Positions 38,674-48,076 of a stretch of DNA of 64,000 nt are shown here, piece by piece (the first letter of the stretch is position 1; each line of letters begins with the position of its first letter). Under the pieces are notes generated by a model. It ran no database searches. It had not been told where the DNA came from and saw only the letters and a list, made by a program, of their open reading frames with translations. This stretch comes from Anaerolinea sp. (GTDB taxonomy: Bacteria; Chloroflexota; Anaerolineae; Anaerolineales; Anaerolineaceae), in NCBI GenBank assembly GCA_013824865.1, contig PNON01000006.1, positions 1-64,000 on the forward strand, read 5' to 3'. A program made the translations under genes and the position numbers.

Positions 38674-39108
38674 TTAATTAGCATTCCCTTCGTTATTAAC
38701 CGCAGAGGGCGCGGAGATCGCTGAGTTATCAAGGAATTTATTCACGACTCGTTTTATCCCATGGGTTAATTGTCGCACATTGAAATTGATCAATAAACCA
38801 ACATTACATCCCGAAAGTTTTAGATATGTGATTAATTGAGCTTCGTGTATAGGGGTCAATCCATCTATTGCTTTTATCTCTACTATCACTTTACTCGCAA
38901 CGATTAGATCGAGACGATATCCGCACTCTATTAAGTTTCCTTTATAGACTAGTGGTAATGCTTTTTGTCTTTCAAAAGGAATACCTGCTTTGATTAATTC
39001 ATATGCCAGACAAGCTTCATAGGTAGACTCAAGCAACCCTGGACCCAGGTTTTTATGCACTTCAATCGCGCATCCCATTATTCTTTCAGTAATTTCATTA
39101 AGTTCCAT
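38674..39108 (-). CDS. GxxExxY family protein
   Basis: A 144-residue protein of the GxxExxY family (PD-(D/E)XK-like fold). [17 protein letters not shown] supplies the namesake Gly, Glu and Tyr, and [19 protein letters not shown] contains the D...ExK nuclease-like core. Its biochemical role is unknown. It is AT-richer than its neighbours, has a weak ribosome site, and lies between inverted repeats. It is not a plausible part of glycan synthesis and is best seen as a passenger inserted in the operon. Confidence 0.92.
   Translation of the reverse strand: MELNEITERIMGCAIEVHKNLGPGLLESTYEACLAYELIKAGIPFERQKALPLVYKGNLIECGYRLDLIVASKVIVEIKAIDGLTPIHEAQLITYLKLSGCNVGLLINFNVRQLTHGIKRVVNKFLDNSAISAPSAVNNEGNAN
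38698..38725 (+). repeat. Left terminal repeat of the GxxExxY element
   Basis: A purine-rich CGCAGAG-type repeat within the last codons of the GxxExxY gene. It matches the right repeat in inverted orientation over its first ten bases with one mismatch. Confidence 0.55.
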
Positions 39109-39168
39109 TAACTTACTTTTCTTTTCTCTATGGTCTCAGCGTCTTCTGCAGTAAAATCTCCTTGGTAT

Positions 39169-40138
<970 letters not shown>

Positions 40139-40147
40139 TCATCTGAT

Positions 40148-41332
40148 CTACATATTAAATGAGCATCGAAGTTTGTCGGCCATAAATGCAAATCCATTTC
40201 CTGCAAATTCTCCGAATAGTATTTCGTCCAGCTTGCTCTCTTTGATAAATGTATTCTTTAGTTGTTCCAGCTTACCTGCTGCCAGGAATGGGGATATGGA
40301 GTCGTCAAGGATCTCCACCAATCCGCGCTCTTTTAATACGAACTGCGAATGTCCCATCTCTGGATCCTCCACAAAACTCGTGCGCACCAGAGCGGCTGGC
40401 TTCAAGTTGGACTGGCATTCCCAGATCGTCCCCCAACCGCCACGTGAGACCACACCCGCTAGGTTCGCATCCCCGAATATATCAGCGCGGACATACGTGA
40501 ATTTATCCGCCGGGAAATCCGGGTTGTTGCTGTTGCTTCCCAACACCAGTGGTTGAAATTCTGCTGGCAGGGTTTCAGCCACCCGGTGCAGCTTATAAAG
40601 GTCCGTACGAGTCCCAGAGGGGACGAACAGTATGCCCGGTCGCTCCAATTTTCTGGAGATGGGGCGGGTGAAGGTCAGTGGTGGCGTGAAAATGATTCTT
40701 TCATCAGCCGCATCTTCCCGATAGCTCAATGCGTTGATCCGCGGGATGAATTCAACGTCGAAGGTATCCTCCACCTCCACCCACAACTTTGCGTATGCAG
40801 CCAGCTCGTCGACTGTTTGATGCGCTTCCGGTTCTTCCTCTCCGGGTGGCACAGTCCCATAAAGCCTGGACATGCGCCCGGTGAAAAAGAAAATGCTATG
40901 CAGCAGGTCCACCCTCAGCGGCAAGGTTGAATTGATGACAGCGCAAAATTCCTCTGGCTGGAACCTTTTTTGAGTGGAGCCATCCAGAGATCTGGCTGGT
41001 ATACCATCTTTTAACATGGCAGCCAGCTTTCCCTCGATCTGCTTCGCATTCATGGGATTGTTCTCATCCACCAGCTTTGCACCAAACCTGGCGTAATTCA
41101 CCCCGGTACTTGAATCTAAAAGCAGCGGCTTGAAAAGATCGCCCAATTCTTTCGAGAGAAATACCCGCTTATTCATTTGGGGTATTTCTTCCTTTAAAAT
41201 TGCCGCCTGCATCTCCCCATAATAATCGGGGATCACCACAATATAGTCGCCCAGCGCCCTGGCGAAACGGGCAGCCATCAGGTATGGCGCGTTTCCGTGA
41301 CTGGTAAGCGCCAATAACGCGGGCACTTTCAC
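40148..41332 (-). CDS. GT-B glycosyltransferase of the MGT/GT28-like group
   Basis: A 394-residue protein that begins PALLALTSHGNAPYLMAARF (acceptor domain) and has ILFVPSGTRTDLYKLHRVAE, then VSRGGWGTIWECQSNL, the glycine-rich sugar-nucleotide site of GT1/GT28 enzymes. EDPEMGHSQFVLKERGL follows as the donor-side motif. It is therefore a probable glycosyltransferase, though divergent. The start is GTG, overlapping the TGA of the regulator gene (GTGA), which ties it to the regulator. Donor and acceptor unknown. Confidence 0.75.
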   Translation of the reverse strand: MKVPALLALTSHGNAPYLMAARFARALGDYIVVIPDYYGEMQAAILKEEIPQMNKRVFLSKELGDLFKPLLLDSSTGVNYARFGAKLVDENNPMNAKQIEGKLAAMLKDGIPARSLDGSTQKRFQPEEFCAVINSTLPLRVDLLHSIFFFTGRMSRLYGTVPPGEEEPEAHQTVDELAAYAKLWVEVEDTFDVEFIPRINALSYREDAADERIIFTPPLTFTRPISRKLERPGILFVPSGTRTDLYKLHRVAETLPAEFQPLVLGSNSNNPDFPADKFTYVRADIFGDANLAGVVSRGGWGTIWECQSNLKPAALVRTSFVEDPEMGHSQFVLKERGLVEILDDSISPFLAAGKLEQLKNTFIKESKLDEILFGEFAGNGFAFMADKLRCSFNM

Positions 41333-41811
41333 AGCTGCCCACTCTCTGGGAGCTCAAATACCACCCTCATGCCATCCATGCGCACCAATGGCAGGTTCGG
41401 GTCGTCTCCAATGCTCACCCCGTTTTCAAGGCAGGTCAGACGCACCACGTCCGCCATATCCCCGTCCAATTCCAGCTGGACCTGTGTGTAACCAGCTTGT
41501 TTAATTGCCGGGATGATTTCCGCCGCCCGTGAGCGGATCAGTCGGTAGAGCTGGAAGGATTGCTGCACGAAGTCCACAGTCAGACGCGCCCGCAACGCGA
41601 TCCCTTCCGGGGTAATGATATATTTCAGCTTACGGCGAGATGCGCGCATAACTTTGATAGCACCTTTTTCAATCAGGCGCTTCAAATGCCAGTTAACAGT
41701 ACCCACGGCTACGCCGAGTTGATCCGCCAGGGCAGCCTGGTTCACATCCGGATCTTTCTCAACGCCTTCCAACAGGCTTAAATCCCTTGTGTTTAATGTA
41801 GAATCTTCCAT
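41329..41811 (-). CDS. Winged helix-turn-helix transcriptional regulator (MarR-like)
   Basis: A 160-residue regulator. The winged helix spans about residues 10-75: DVNQAALADQLGVAVGTVNW (helices 2 and 3), LKRLIEKGAIKVMRASRRKL (recognition and wing), then KYIITPEGIALRARL. The C-terminal half has no recognised ligand domain. It resembles the MarR-like regulators that head exopolysaccharide operons. It is the first gene of the 23-gene run and is translationally coupled to the next gene. A palindrome overlaps its own promoter, so autoregulation and control of the whole run are likely. Confidence 0.85.
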   Translation of the reverse strand: MEDSTLNTRDLSLLEGVEKDPDVNQAALADQLGVAVGTVNWHLKRLIEKGAIKVMRASRRKLKYIITPEGIALRARLTVDFVQQSFQLYRLIRSRAAEIIPAIKQAGYTQVQLELDGDMADVVRLTCLENGVSIGDDPNLPLVRMDGMRVVFELPESGQL

Positions 41812-41814
41812 ATC

Positions 41815-41835
41815 ATTATTCAGTTATTGAATTAT
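41815..41835. promoter_or_regulatory. Candidate operator palindrome at the regulator promoter
   Basis: ATTATTCA / TGAATTAT, 7 of 8 positions paired around a 5-base centre. It overlaps the -10 box and predicted start of transcription of the minus-strand promoter. It is a good site for a dimeric winged-helix protein, most simply the regulator it precedes. Confidence 0.5.
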
Positions 41836-41858
41836 AACCCTGATAAGCGGATGGTCAA
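41831..41858 (-). promoter_or_regulatory. Sigma70-like promoter of the 23-gene operon
   Basis: On the minus strand TTGACC (41,853-41,858) and TATAAT (41,831-41,836) are separated by 16 bases. Transcription would start near 41,824 and give a leader of about 13 bases before the regulator ATG. Confidence 0.65.
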
Positions 41859-41967
41859 TACTCACACGTGCTTCCGCAAACCGCATGTCAGCCGCCAGTC
41901 AGTGGAGCATATGGAAAATAGAGAACTGATAATCCAAATCCCTGTATAATCGTCATATTCACACTGA

Positions 41968-44013
41968 ATGATCATGCGTAAATTATTTTGTATTGTCAAC
42001 AACATTGCTCTGGATTATCAAGCGCCCTTATGTTTGGCTGTGGTAAATATCCTGGCATATGGCCTGCTGATCCCCTGGCTAGGCTTCTATGGGGATGACT
42101 GGGGGTATATCTGGCTTCTCTTCAAAGGCCCTGGGCTGGAAACCTTCCTGGGTTCCAGCCGGGTGGGATTCATTCCCTTCTACAACGCCCTATCCCTGCT
42201 GATTGGTCCATACCCGGCTGCCTGGCTCGTCTATATGCTGCTGATACGCTGGTTGAATTCCCTTGCCTTCTGGCTCATATTGCATAAACTGTGGCCCAAG
42301 GATAAACGTCTCACGCTGATGACCGGCCTGCTTTTTGCGGTTTATCCGGGATTTTATCTGAACTCTGCAGCCGTCAATATCAGCATGTTTCTATTGTTGC
42401 TCACCTTCTTCTTCTTCTCTATCTATCTACATTTGTTATGGGAAGAATCACGCCACAAAAAATGGGGACTGCTGGTGGTTTCGCTTATCCTTGCCATAGC
42501 CAATATTGCCATGGCTGAATACTTCTTCTTCATGGAGATGATCCGGCCAGTTATTCTTTACCTCTTTTTCCTACCCAAGGAATTCTCCAAAAATAAAAGG
42601 TTTTTTGATACGATCAAATCATGGCTGCCTCACTTGGCTGGTTTCCTAGCTGTACTCATATGGCGTCTGCTATTTCAATCCAAAATCAATGCCCATTACA
42701 CCATCGCACTGCTGGATGATTTGCGCGCAGCACCTCTGCCGACCATCCTGGCGCAGCTCTGGCGCATGATCAACGACCTGCTCTTATCAGGACTCGTAGC
42801 CTGGTTCAGGGCTGTTTTCCCATCAGACTTGCTTCATCTACCCAACGCACCAGTAAAGATATTTATTGCGGTCCTGGTGGTGCTTACTGCTTCTTTCTTT
42901 GTAATTCAGTTGTTTATCCATACAAAATTTCGCCAAGAACCCATCAATCGCCAACAAGCCCTGCTATGGATCACCCTCGGATTGCTGTGGTTTATGGTCA
43001 GCGGCTGGTCAATCTGGCTGGCAAAACTGGAGATCACCCACATCTTCTCCACCACCCGTTTTACCATGCCTTTCATGCCCGGTGCCGCGCTGATGATCAC
43101 TGGTCTGATTATTTTGCTCCCCAATCAGCGTATTGTTCAGAATTTCATCTTCTCTTTGGTCTTCGGCAGCGCCATCGCCACCCAGCTGCTCATCGCCAAT
43201 TATTTCCGCATGGACTGGGTCAAGCAAGAATCTTTCTATCGCCAGCTCACCTGGCGTTTTCCGGGATTGCATTCTGGCAGCATGGTATTAATCTCGCGAA
43301 ATCCGTTAGAAAACGGCGAGGAGAATTCGATTTCCTCAGCTGTAAACTGGATCTACAGTCTAGGCAACGAGATTGGGGTGGATTACTACGCCTATTTCAA
43401 CCGGGATAAGTTCAGCTTTGACCTGGGTGAGTTTAAACCCGGGCAGCAATTGACCCGTCCTCACCTGATTGGCAGCTTTACAGCAGACCTGAACCGCAGT
43501 GTGGCTTTGTATCTGGATGCGCGCAACTGCATCCGCGTTCTATATCCAGGTCTGGATGACCGCAACAGCCGCTTGAGTGACTTCATGCGGGCCAATATTC
43601 CCTACACCCGGCCTGATGAAGTGCTTCAGCCAGCCAACGCTGAGACCCAGAGAGCGCTGCGGCAAGTATTCGGCAGCGAGCCTGAACATGACTGGTGCTG
43701 GTTGTATCAGGTTGCCGACCTTTCCAGCCGCAGCGGAGACTGGCCGGCAATCACCACCCTCGCGGATGAATATTTGCACCCGGATGAGTATCAAAATGAC
43801 TGGCAAAAACTGCTGGTGTTCATCGAAGCTTATGCCCGTCAGGGGGAATGGGAAAAAGCAGGCAAAGTATTTATGAATATTGGTGATCTAAAACCAGGCG
43901 AGAGAGCAGTTTTCTGCGCAGTTACGCGCAGGTGGATGGACGAGATCAATCTCGATCCCGGATTTGAACAGTTGATTACAGATAAACGCAGCAACTTGAA
44001 TTGCACAGAATGA
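41968..44013 (+). CDS. GT-C membrane glycosyltransferase-like protein, type A copy 1
   Basis: A 681-residue protein with about twelve membrane helices in the first 430 residues and a hydrophilic C-terminal domain of about 250. The acidic pair of GT-C enzymes is in GFYGDDWGYIWLL (about residues 39-51). The last 120 residues look helical and repetitive (WCWLYQVADLSSRSGDWPAI; FIEAYARQGEWEKAGKVFMN), like TPR or Sel1 units. It is paralogous to 55,831-57,873. TATAAT lies 18 bases before the ATG, and no Shine-Dalgarno is visible. It is probably a polyprenyl-phosphate-sugar-using transferase or a scaffold around one. Confidence 0.78.
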   Translation: MIMRKLFCIVNNIALDYQAPLCLAVVNILAYGLLIPWLGFYGDDWGYIWLLFKGPGLETFLGSSRVGFIPFYNALSLLIGPYPAAWLVYMLLIRWLNSLAFWLILHKLWPKDKRLTLMTGLLFAVYPGFYLNSAAVNISMFLLLLTFFFFSIYLHLLWEESRHKKWGLLVVSLILAIANIAMAEYFFFMEMIRPVILYLFFLPKEFSKNKRFFDTIKSWLPHLAGFLAVLIWRLLFQSKINAHYTIALLDDLRAAPLPTILAQLWRMINDLLLSGLVAWFRAVFPSDLLHLPNAPVKIFIAVLVVLTASFFVIQLFIHTKFRQEPINRQQALLWITLGLLWFMVSGWSIWLAKLEITHIFSTTRFTMPFMPGAALMITGLIILLPNQRIVQNFIFSLVFGSAIATQLLIANYFRMDWVKQESFYRQLTWRFPGLHSGSMVLISRNPLENGEENSISSAVNWIYSLGNEIGVDYYAYFNRDKFSFDLGEFKPGQQLTRPHLIGSFTADLNRSVALYLDARNCIRVLYPGLDDRNSRLSDFMRANIPYTRPDEVLQPANAETQRALRQVFGSEPEHDWCWLYQVADLSSRSGDWPAITTLADEYLHPDEYQNDWQKLLVFIEAYARQGEWEKAGKVFMNIGDLKPGERAVFCAVTRRWMDEINLDPGFEQLITDKRSNLNCTE

Positions 44014-44041
44014 TCTATTACGCATAAACAACGAAAAGCAC

Positions 44042-45931
44042 ATGAAAATAAAACTTTGGATTAACCAGTTGTCTGCCTCTCAAAACTCTGCTCTAATCAT
44101 CAGATTACTTGGCTTTGCAACGGTTATTTTTATTTACACGTACCAGGCATATCGTTTCGCGGATGCTATGCCTGTAAACACCGATGAGGGTAGTTATATT
44201 GCCAAAGGTTGGTTATTTGTTTCCGGCATCTATAAGCCTTTCCAAGATTACGGTCCCTGGACCAATAAAATGCCGCTCGCTTTTATTATTCCCGGGTTAG
44301 CGCAATACTTGTTTGGTCCGGGTCTGCTAACCGGCAGAGTATTTTCAATTGTGCTTGGCGTGATGATGCTTGCCGGATTTTATATTACTCTTAAGCGGTT
44401 TACCCATTATTGGCTTGCCCTGGCGCTACTTCTGATCATTGCACTCAATCCATTACTTGTCCAATACTATACACTGGCTACATCCCAGATCATTGTCGCT
44501 GCATTGCTCAGTTGGTTTTTTGTAGCAGTACTCGGCAAGAACAGGAAATTATGGCAACTCATTGCGGGGACTGTTTTATGCGTCCTTATTGTGTTTACCC
44601 GTCAGAATATGTTCCCCCTTTTTCCTCTATTTCTAGCCTACATTTTTTGGGCTCATGGGAAAAAGGCGGGGTGGATATCCGCAGGCGTAGGGTTAATGAT
44701 AATTATTTTTTTTCATACGCTCTACTGGCCAAACATATTGGATATCTGGTCTTCGTTATTGATTGGCCCGCTGGAATTCATCGCGCGGGCACTGCGCATT
44801 GACCTAAGTGCCACGCTGGCAGGTTCCAGCCCAGTCTTGCAGGCAAACTACTCAGGTTTAAGTAAACTAATAAGTTTCTGGGAAGGCGCCCGCAATCATA
44901 TCATTCCAATCATCGCAATCGTCGTCTCCTGGATTCTCTGGCCAGCCAGAAAGAAATGGAAGTGTGATGCGGATTTCAAGGATTCGGTGTTTTTATCGGT
45001 GACGCTCTTCATCCTTTGGGGCATTCATTTTTCCGCAGCTTTTTTTGGAAATTACTGTCTCAATTGTTATTCGGGGTATCTGGCTTTCTTCATCAATACT
45101 GGAATCATCCTGATTGTCATTGCCTACCCAAGCCTGGTGAAGAAACCGGGGCTGATTAGATCCATGTTGCTGGCTGTACTTGTACTGGTTTTAGCCTCGG
45201 GTGTGTTATTTAGCGCAAACATACCTCTTGAGAATTATATAAAGACTTTACCGGCTATCGTCATTAAGAATAACCATATTCAGTATGGAAAAATCAAGCT
45301 ATGGGTTTATTTGATGAAGGAGTACGAAATTTCCTTCCGGATTTCGCGCATAATTATTGCTGCCGGACTAGGTTTAATATCCGGCTTGATATTGCTATTA
45401 ATTGCCTCCATTGTGAGCTTCCTTGGTAAAAAGAAAAAGGTCGGTTTTGGCCTGGTAGCAGTTGGATTACTGGTTTTTAGCGCCCTGTTCATGATACATA
45501 CACCTCTCATGGGATACAACGAGCAAACTCTGTATTCATGCACTGGGGTATTAGAGGCAGACAGAGATGCGGGAAAGATCATCACTGAAAATTCTCCACC
45601 AGGCTCAAGGGTATACTGGTCTAATTCAGTGTCCCCCCTGCCGTTGACCTACATACTATCAAAAAACCAAATATATCCTCCCCAGCTCAGCGGTGGTGCT
45701 GCTTTCCGCATAAGTGGCGATGCCAATTTGCTGCTGAAAAAGGGATTTTGGAACGAGGAATTAGCCAGCCAATGGAAAGATGAAGCAGACCTGGTAATGA
45801 TGGATGGTGACCAGCAATGGTGGAAATCTGATCCAATGTCAAAATACTTTAAGGAAATAGCGGTAACCAATCCCTTACTTCCCTGTGATCCATTCACAAG
45901 TATTCATATCTATCAACGGAAAAGCGATTAA
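44042..45931 (+). CDS. GT-C (family 39-like) membrane glycosyltransferase
   Basis: A 629-residue membrane protein with about twelve helices. The first external loop has MPVNTDEGSYIAKGWLFVSG (acidic pair at about 48-49), followed by FQDYGPWTNKMPLAF, a pattern common in ArnT/PMT-like family 39 proteins. The C-terminal external domain begins near residue 500 (NSVSPLPLTYIL). The ribosome site is weak (GAAAAGC). It follows the type A gene by 28 bases and is probably in one transcript with it. Likely function: transfer of a sugar from polyprenyl phosphate to a glycan or protein outside the cell. Confidence 0.85.
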   Translation: MKIKLWINQLSASQNSALIIRLLGFATVIFIYTYQAYRFADAMPVNTDEGSYIAKGWLFVSGIYKPFQDYGPWTNKMPLAFIIPGLAQYLFGPGLLTGRVFSIVLGVMMLAGFYITLKRFTHYWLALALLLIIALNPLLVQYYTLATSQIIVAALLSWFFVAVLGKNRKLWQLIAGTVLCVLIVFTRQNMFPLFPLFLAYIFWAHGKKAGWISAGVGLMIIIFFHTLYWPNILDIWSSLLIGPLEFIARALRIDLSATLAGSSPVLQANYSGLSKLISFWEGARNHIIPIIAIVVSWILWPARKKWKCDADFKDSVFLSVTLFILWGIHFSAAFFGNYCLNCYSGYLAFFINTGIILIVIAYPSLVKKPGLIRSMLLAVLVLVLASGVLFSANIPLENYIKTLPAIVIKNNHIQYGKIKLWVYLMKEYEISFRISRIIIAAGLGLISGLILLLIASIVSFLGKKKKVGFGLVAVGLLVFSALFMIHTPLMGYNEQTLYSCTGVLEADRDAGKIITENSPPGSRVYWSNSVSPLPLTYILSKNQIYPPQLSGGAAFRISGDANLLLKKGFWNEELASQWKDEADLVMMDGDQQWWKSDPMSKYFKEIAVTNPLLPCDPFTSIHIYQRKSD

Positions 45932-46003
45932 TGCCTTGTGATCCATTGGGGTGTGGATATGCGAGTTCTCCTTCAATTCTGCAAATCGGTTTAGAATAGA
46001 GCC

Positions 46004-46357
46004 ATGAACCATTCCAGCCAGGCACCCTCATCCGAGTTTTCAGCTTACACCCGCAGGCGGGTCCAGCACTGGGACGAACAGGCTGCCAGGCAAACCCACT
46101 GGAAGTCTGCCGGGGGAGCGTATCATCATCGCCTGACAGAGTTGTACCGACAGTTCATTCCCCCGGGATCCAGGATTCTGGAGCTGGGCAGCGGCACCGG
46201 CGACCTGATTGGCGCGCTTTCCCCCGCCCACGGCGTGGGCATTGACTTCTCTCCAGCCATGGTCTCCCTGGCTCAAAGCCGCCATCCCGAAATTACCTTC
46301 CAACTGGCAGATGCCCATTCTCTCGAGCAATTGGACGGGGAGTTTGATTACAGATGA
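46004..46357 (+). pseudogene. Truncated class I methyltransferase
   Basis: Codes for 117 residues with a normal methyltransferase N-terminus: YTRRRVQHWDEQA, the SAM loop RILELGSGTGDLIGAL, GIDFSPAMVSLAQSRHPE and LADAHSLEQLDGEFDY. It then stops where the family continues with strand 4 and the remaining 80 or more residues. The sequence after the break is AT-rich and belongs to the next gene's promoter, so the C-terminal half was lost, probably in a recombination event. It is unlikely to be active. A TAGAAT lies just before the ATG. Confidence 0.75.
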
Positions 46358-46402
46358 TTTTATCTTAAAAACCTCCTCAACCTGGAATAATGGGATTTGG
46401 CT

Positions 46403-46408
46403 TATAAT
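46403..46408 (+). promoter_or_regulatory. -10 element placed for leaderless transcription of the alkaline-phosphatase-fold gene
   Basis: A perfect TATAAT ending seven bases before the A of the ATG at 46,415. Transcription would begin at or within a base of the start codon, and no Shine-Dalgarno is present. No standard -35 box is seen. Confidence 0.4.
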
Positions 46409-46414
46409 TGCCAA

Positions 46415-47968
46415 ATGCTGAAAAAACCATTCGTATCTACTTTATTCATATCTATTTCCCCCTTGTTGACATTATTTTCCTATAATATAGCGCAAATTGA
46501 GTTTATGGCAGTGGTGCGCTCTCTTGTATTATCGTTAGTTTTCGGAATTATTATTTACTTATTATTTTGGTTAGTATTGAGAAAGACTAACCTCCACGCT
46601 TCTATCTCGTCTATTTCCATCTTCCTTTTTTTATCCTACGGGCATCTACAGAAAGGGATGTTATCAATCCCAAATATTGGAAATTTTATTGGAAGAACAA
46701 TAATACTAGTACCAACGTTGGTAATTCTATTTTCTTTGGCCATATGTTTACTTTGGCAGAAACGTAATAATATTGAAAAGATTAATAATTCCATCTTCAT
46801 TTTTTCTTTGATTTTATTTCTTGCTCCATTATTACAACTCTTTTTTTATTATATTAGTAGGACCGTAGAGCAAAACGTAACACACATACAACAAAAAAAC
46901 ACCATATCTTTGACTGACAAACGACCAGATATATATTTTATTATTCTTGATACCTATAGCCGGCAAGATGAGTTACTGAATCGTTACAATATCGATAATA
47001 GTAAATTCATCGATGAACTTAGATCTTTTGGCTTTTATATAGCAGATTGCAGTTTAAGTAATTATTCCTATACGCCCGGTTCCATTGGTTCCACCTTGAA
47101 CATGAATTATTTATTTAATGTGGTCAGTGAGCCTGAAAATTCAAGAAATACTGGATTGTTGTATGATCTGGTCACCAATAATAGTGTCCGGCAAACATTG
47201 GAAGGCGGTGGTTACCAGGTAGTTGCTTTCGATACTGGATATAACTGGGTCAATTGGAAGGATGCAGATATCTATTATGGTAATCCATTAATCTATCTGA
47301 CTGACCCATTTCTTTATCCATTTGAGACTATGGTAATTGATACAACTGCACTACGAATATTGGAAAAGCACAATCTTATTACCATAAAGAATGTAAACAC
47401 AGCGATTCCAATTGATTATGTGCGTTCACATATAAAAAAAACATATAATGCAATTGCCAACTTAAAGGACACAACGCATATAGAAGGTCCAAAATTTGTT
47501 TATGCCCATATTATGGTTCCGCATTCTCCTTATGTATTCAATCCGGACGGTAGTGCTAACTGGGAAAATTACTTTGACGAACATACAGGCTCTATAAGTC
47601 CTGAAGTAAATAAGCTGGAAGGTTATTCAAACAACCTCCAATTTATAAATAATCAGATATTCAATGTGATTCAAACATTAATTAACGCTCCAGGCCCTGA
47701 CCCAGTTATCATTATCCAAGGTGACCATTCCTGGTATTACAATAATAGGTACCCTATCTTAAATGCATATTACTTCCCGGAAAAGGATTATTCCGCGCTT
47801 TACCCGGATATTTCTCCCGTGAATTCATTCCGGGTTGTTTTCAACAAGTACTTTAATTCAGGATTACCACTATTGGAAGATATTAGTATAGCGGAGGATA
47901 TTAACAGACCTTTTTCTCGAAAAATAGTTGATCCACAAACTCTCAACTGCCAGGGACGCATAGATTAA
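46415..47968 (+). CDS. Membrane-anchored alkaline-phosphatase-superfamily protein, copy 2
   Basis: A 517-residue paralogue of 8,918-10,492, with about five N-terminal helices and an external catalytic domain. Conserved points are IYFIILDTYSRQDE (metal Asp), NYSYTPGSIGSTLNMNYL with the conserved Thr, FVYAHIMVPHSPYVF, VIIIQGDHSWYY (Asp-His) and SPVNSFRVVFNKYFN near the end. The gene is markedly AT-rich, unlike most of the window. The ATG at 46,415 is chosen over an upstream TTG. Probable role: transfer or removal of a phospho- or sulfo-group on surface glycan; substrate unknown. Confidence 0.78.
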   Translation: MLKKPFVSTLFISISPLLTLFSYNIAQIEFMAVVRSLVLSLVFGIIIYLLFWLVLRKTNLHASISSISIFLFLSYGHLQKGMLSIPNIGNFIGRTIILVPTLVILFSLAICLLWQKRNNIEKINNSIFIFSLILFLAPLLQLFFYYISRTVEQNVTHIQQKNTISLTDKRPDIYFIILDTYSRQDELLNRYNIDNSKFIDELRSFGFYIADCSLSNYSYTPGSIGSTLNMNYLFNVVSEPENSRNTGLLYDLVTNNSVRQTLEGGGYQVVAFDTGYNWVNWKDADIYYGNPLIYLTDPFLYPFETMVIDTTALRILEKHNLITIKNVNTAIPIDYVRSHIKKTYNAIANLKDTTHIEGPKFVYAHIMVPHSPYVFNPDGSANWENYFDEHTGSISPEVNKLEGYSNNLQFINNQIFNVIQTLINAPGPDPVIIIQGDHSWYYNNRYPILNAYYFPEKDYSALYPDISPVNSFRVVFNKYFNSGLPLLEDISIAEDINRPFSRKIVDPQTLNCQGRID

Positions 47969-48076
47969 TGTATATTCTCCAGTGGGGCTTTCGTAGAACG
48001 ATCGTTGAAATCATCAATCTTTAATCATGTTATTAGATGTGTGTCAGGAAAATGACGCGTGTAACTTGACCCATTA

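Noticed and set aside
46209-46421. 70-codon plus-strand open frame across the methyltransferase break
   Set aside because: It runs out of frame through the methyltransferase remnant into the next promoter; no domain.
47997-48006. AACGATCGTT palindrome between convergent genes
   Set aside because: A single 10-bp palindrome in a gap with no promoter nearby; expected by chance at this length.
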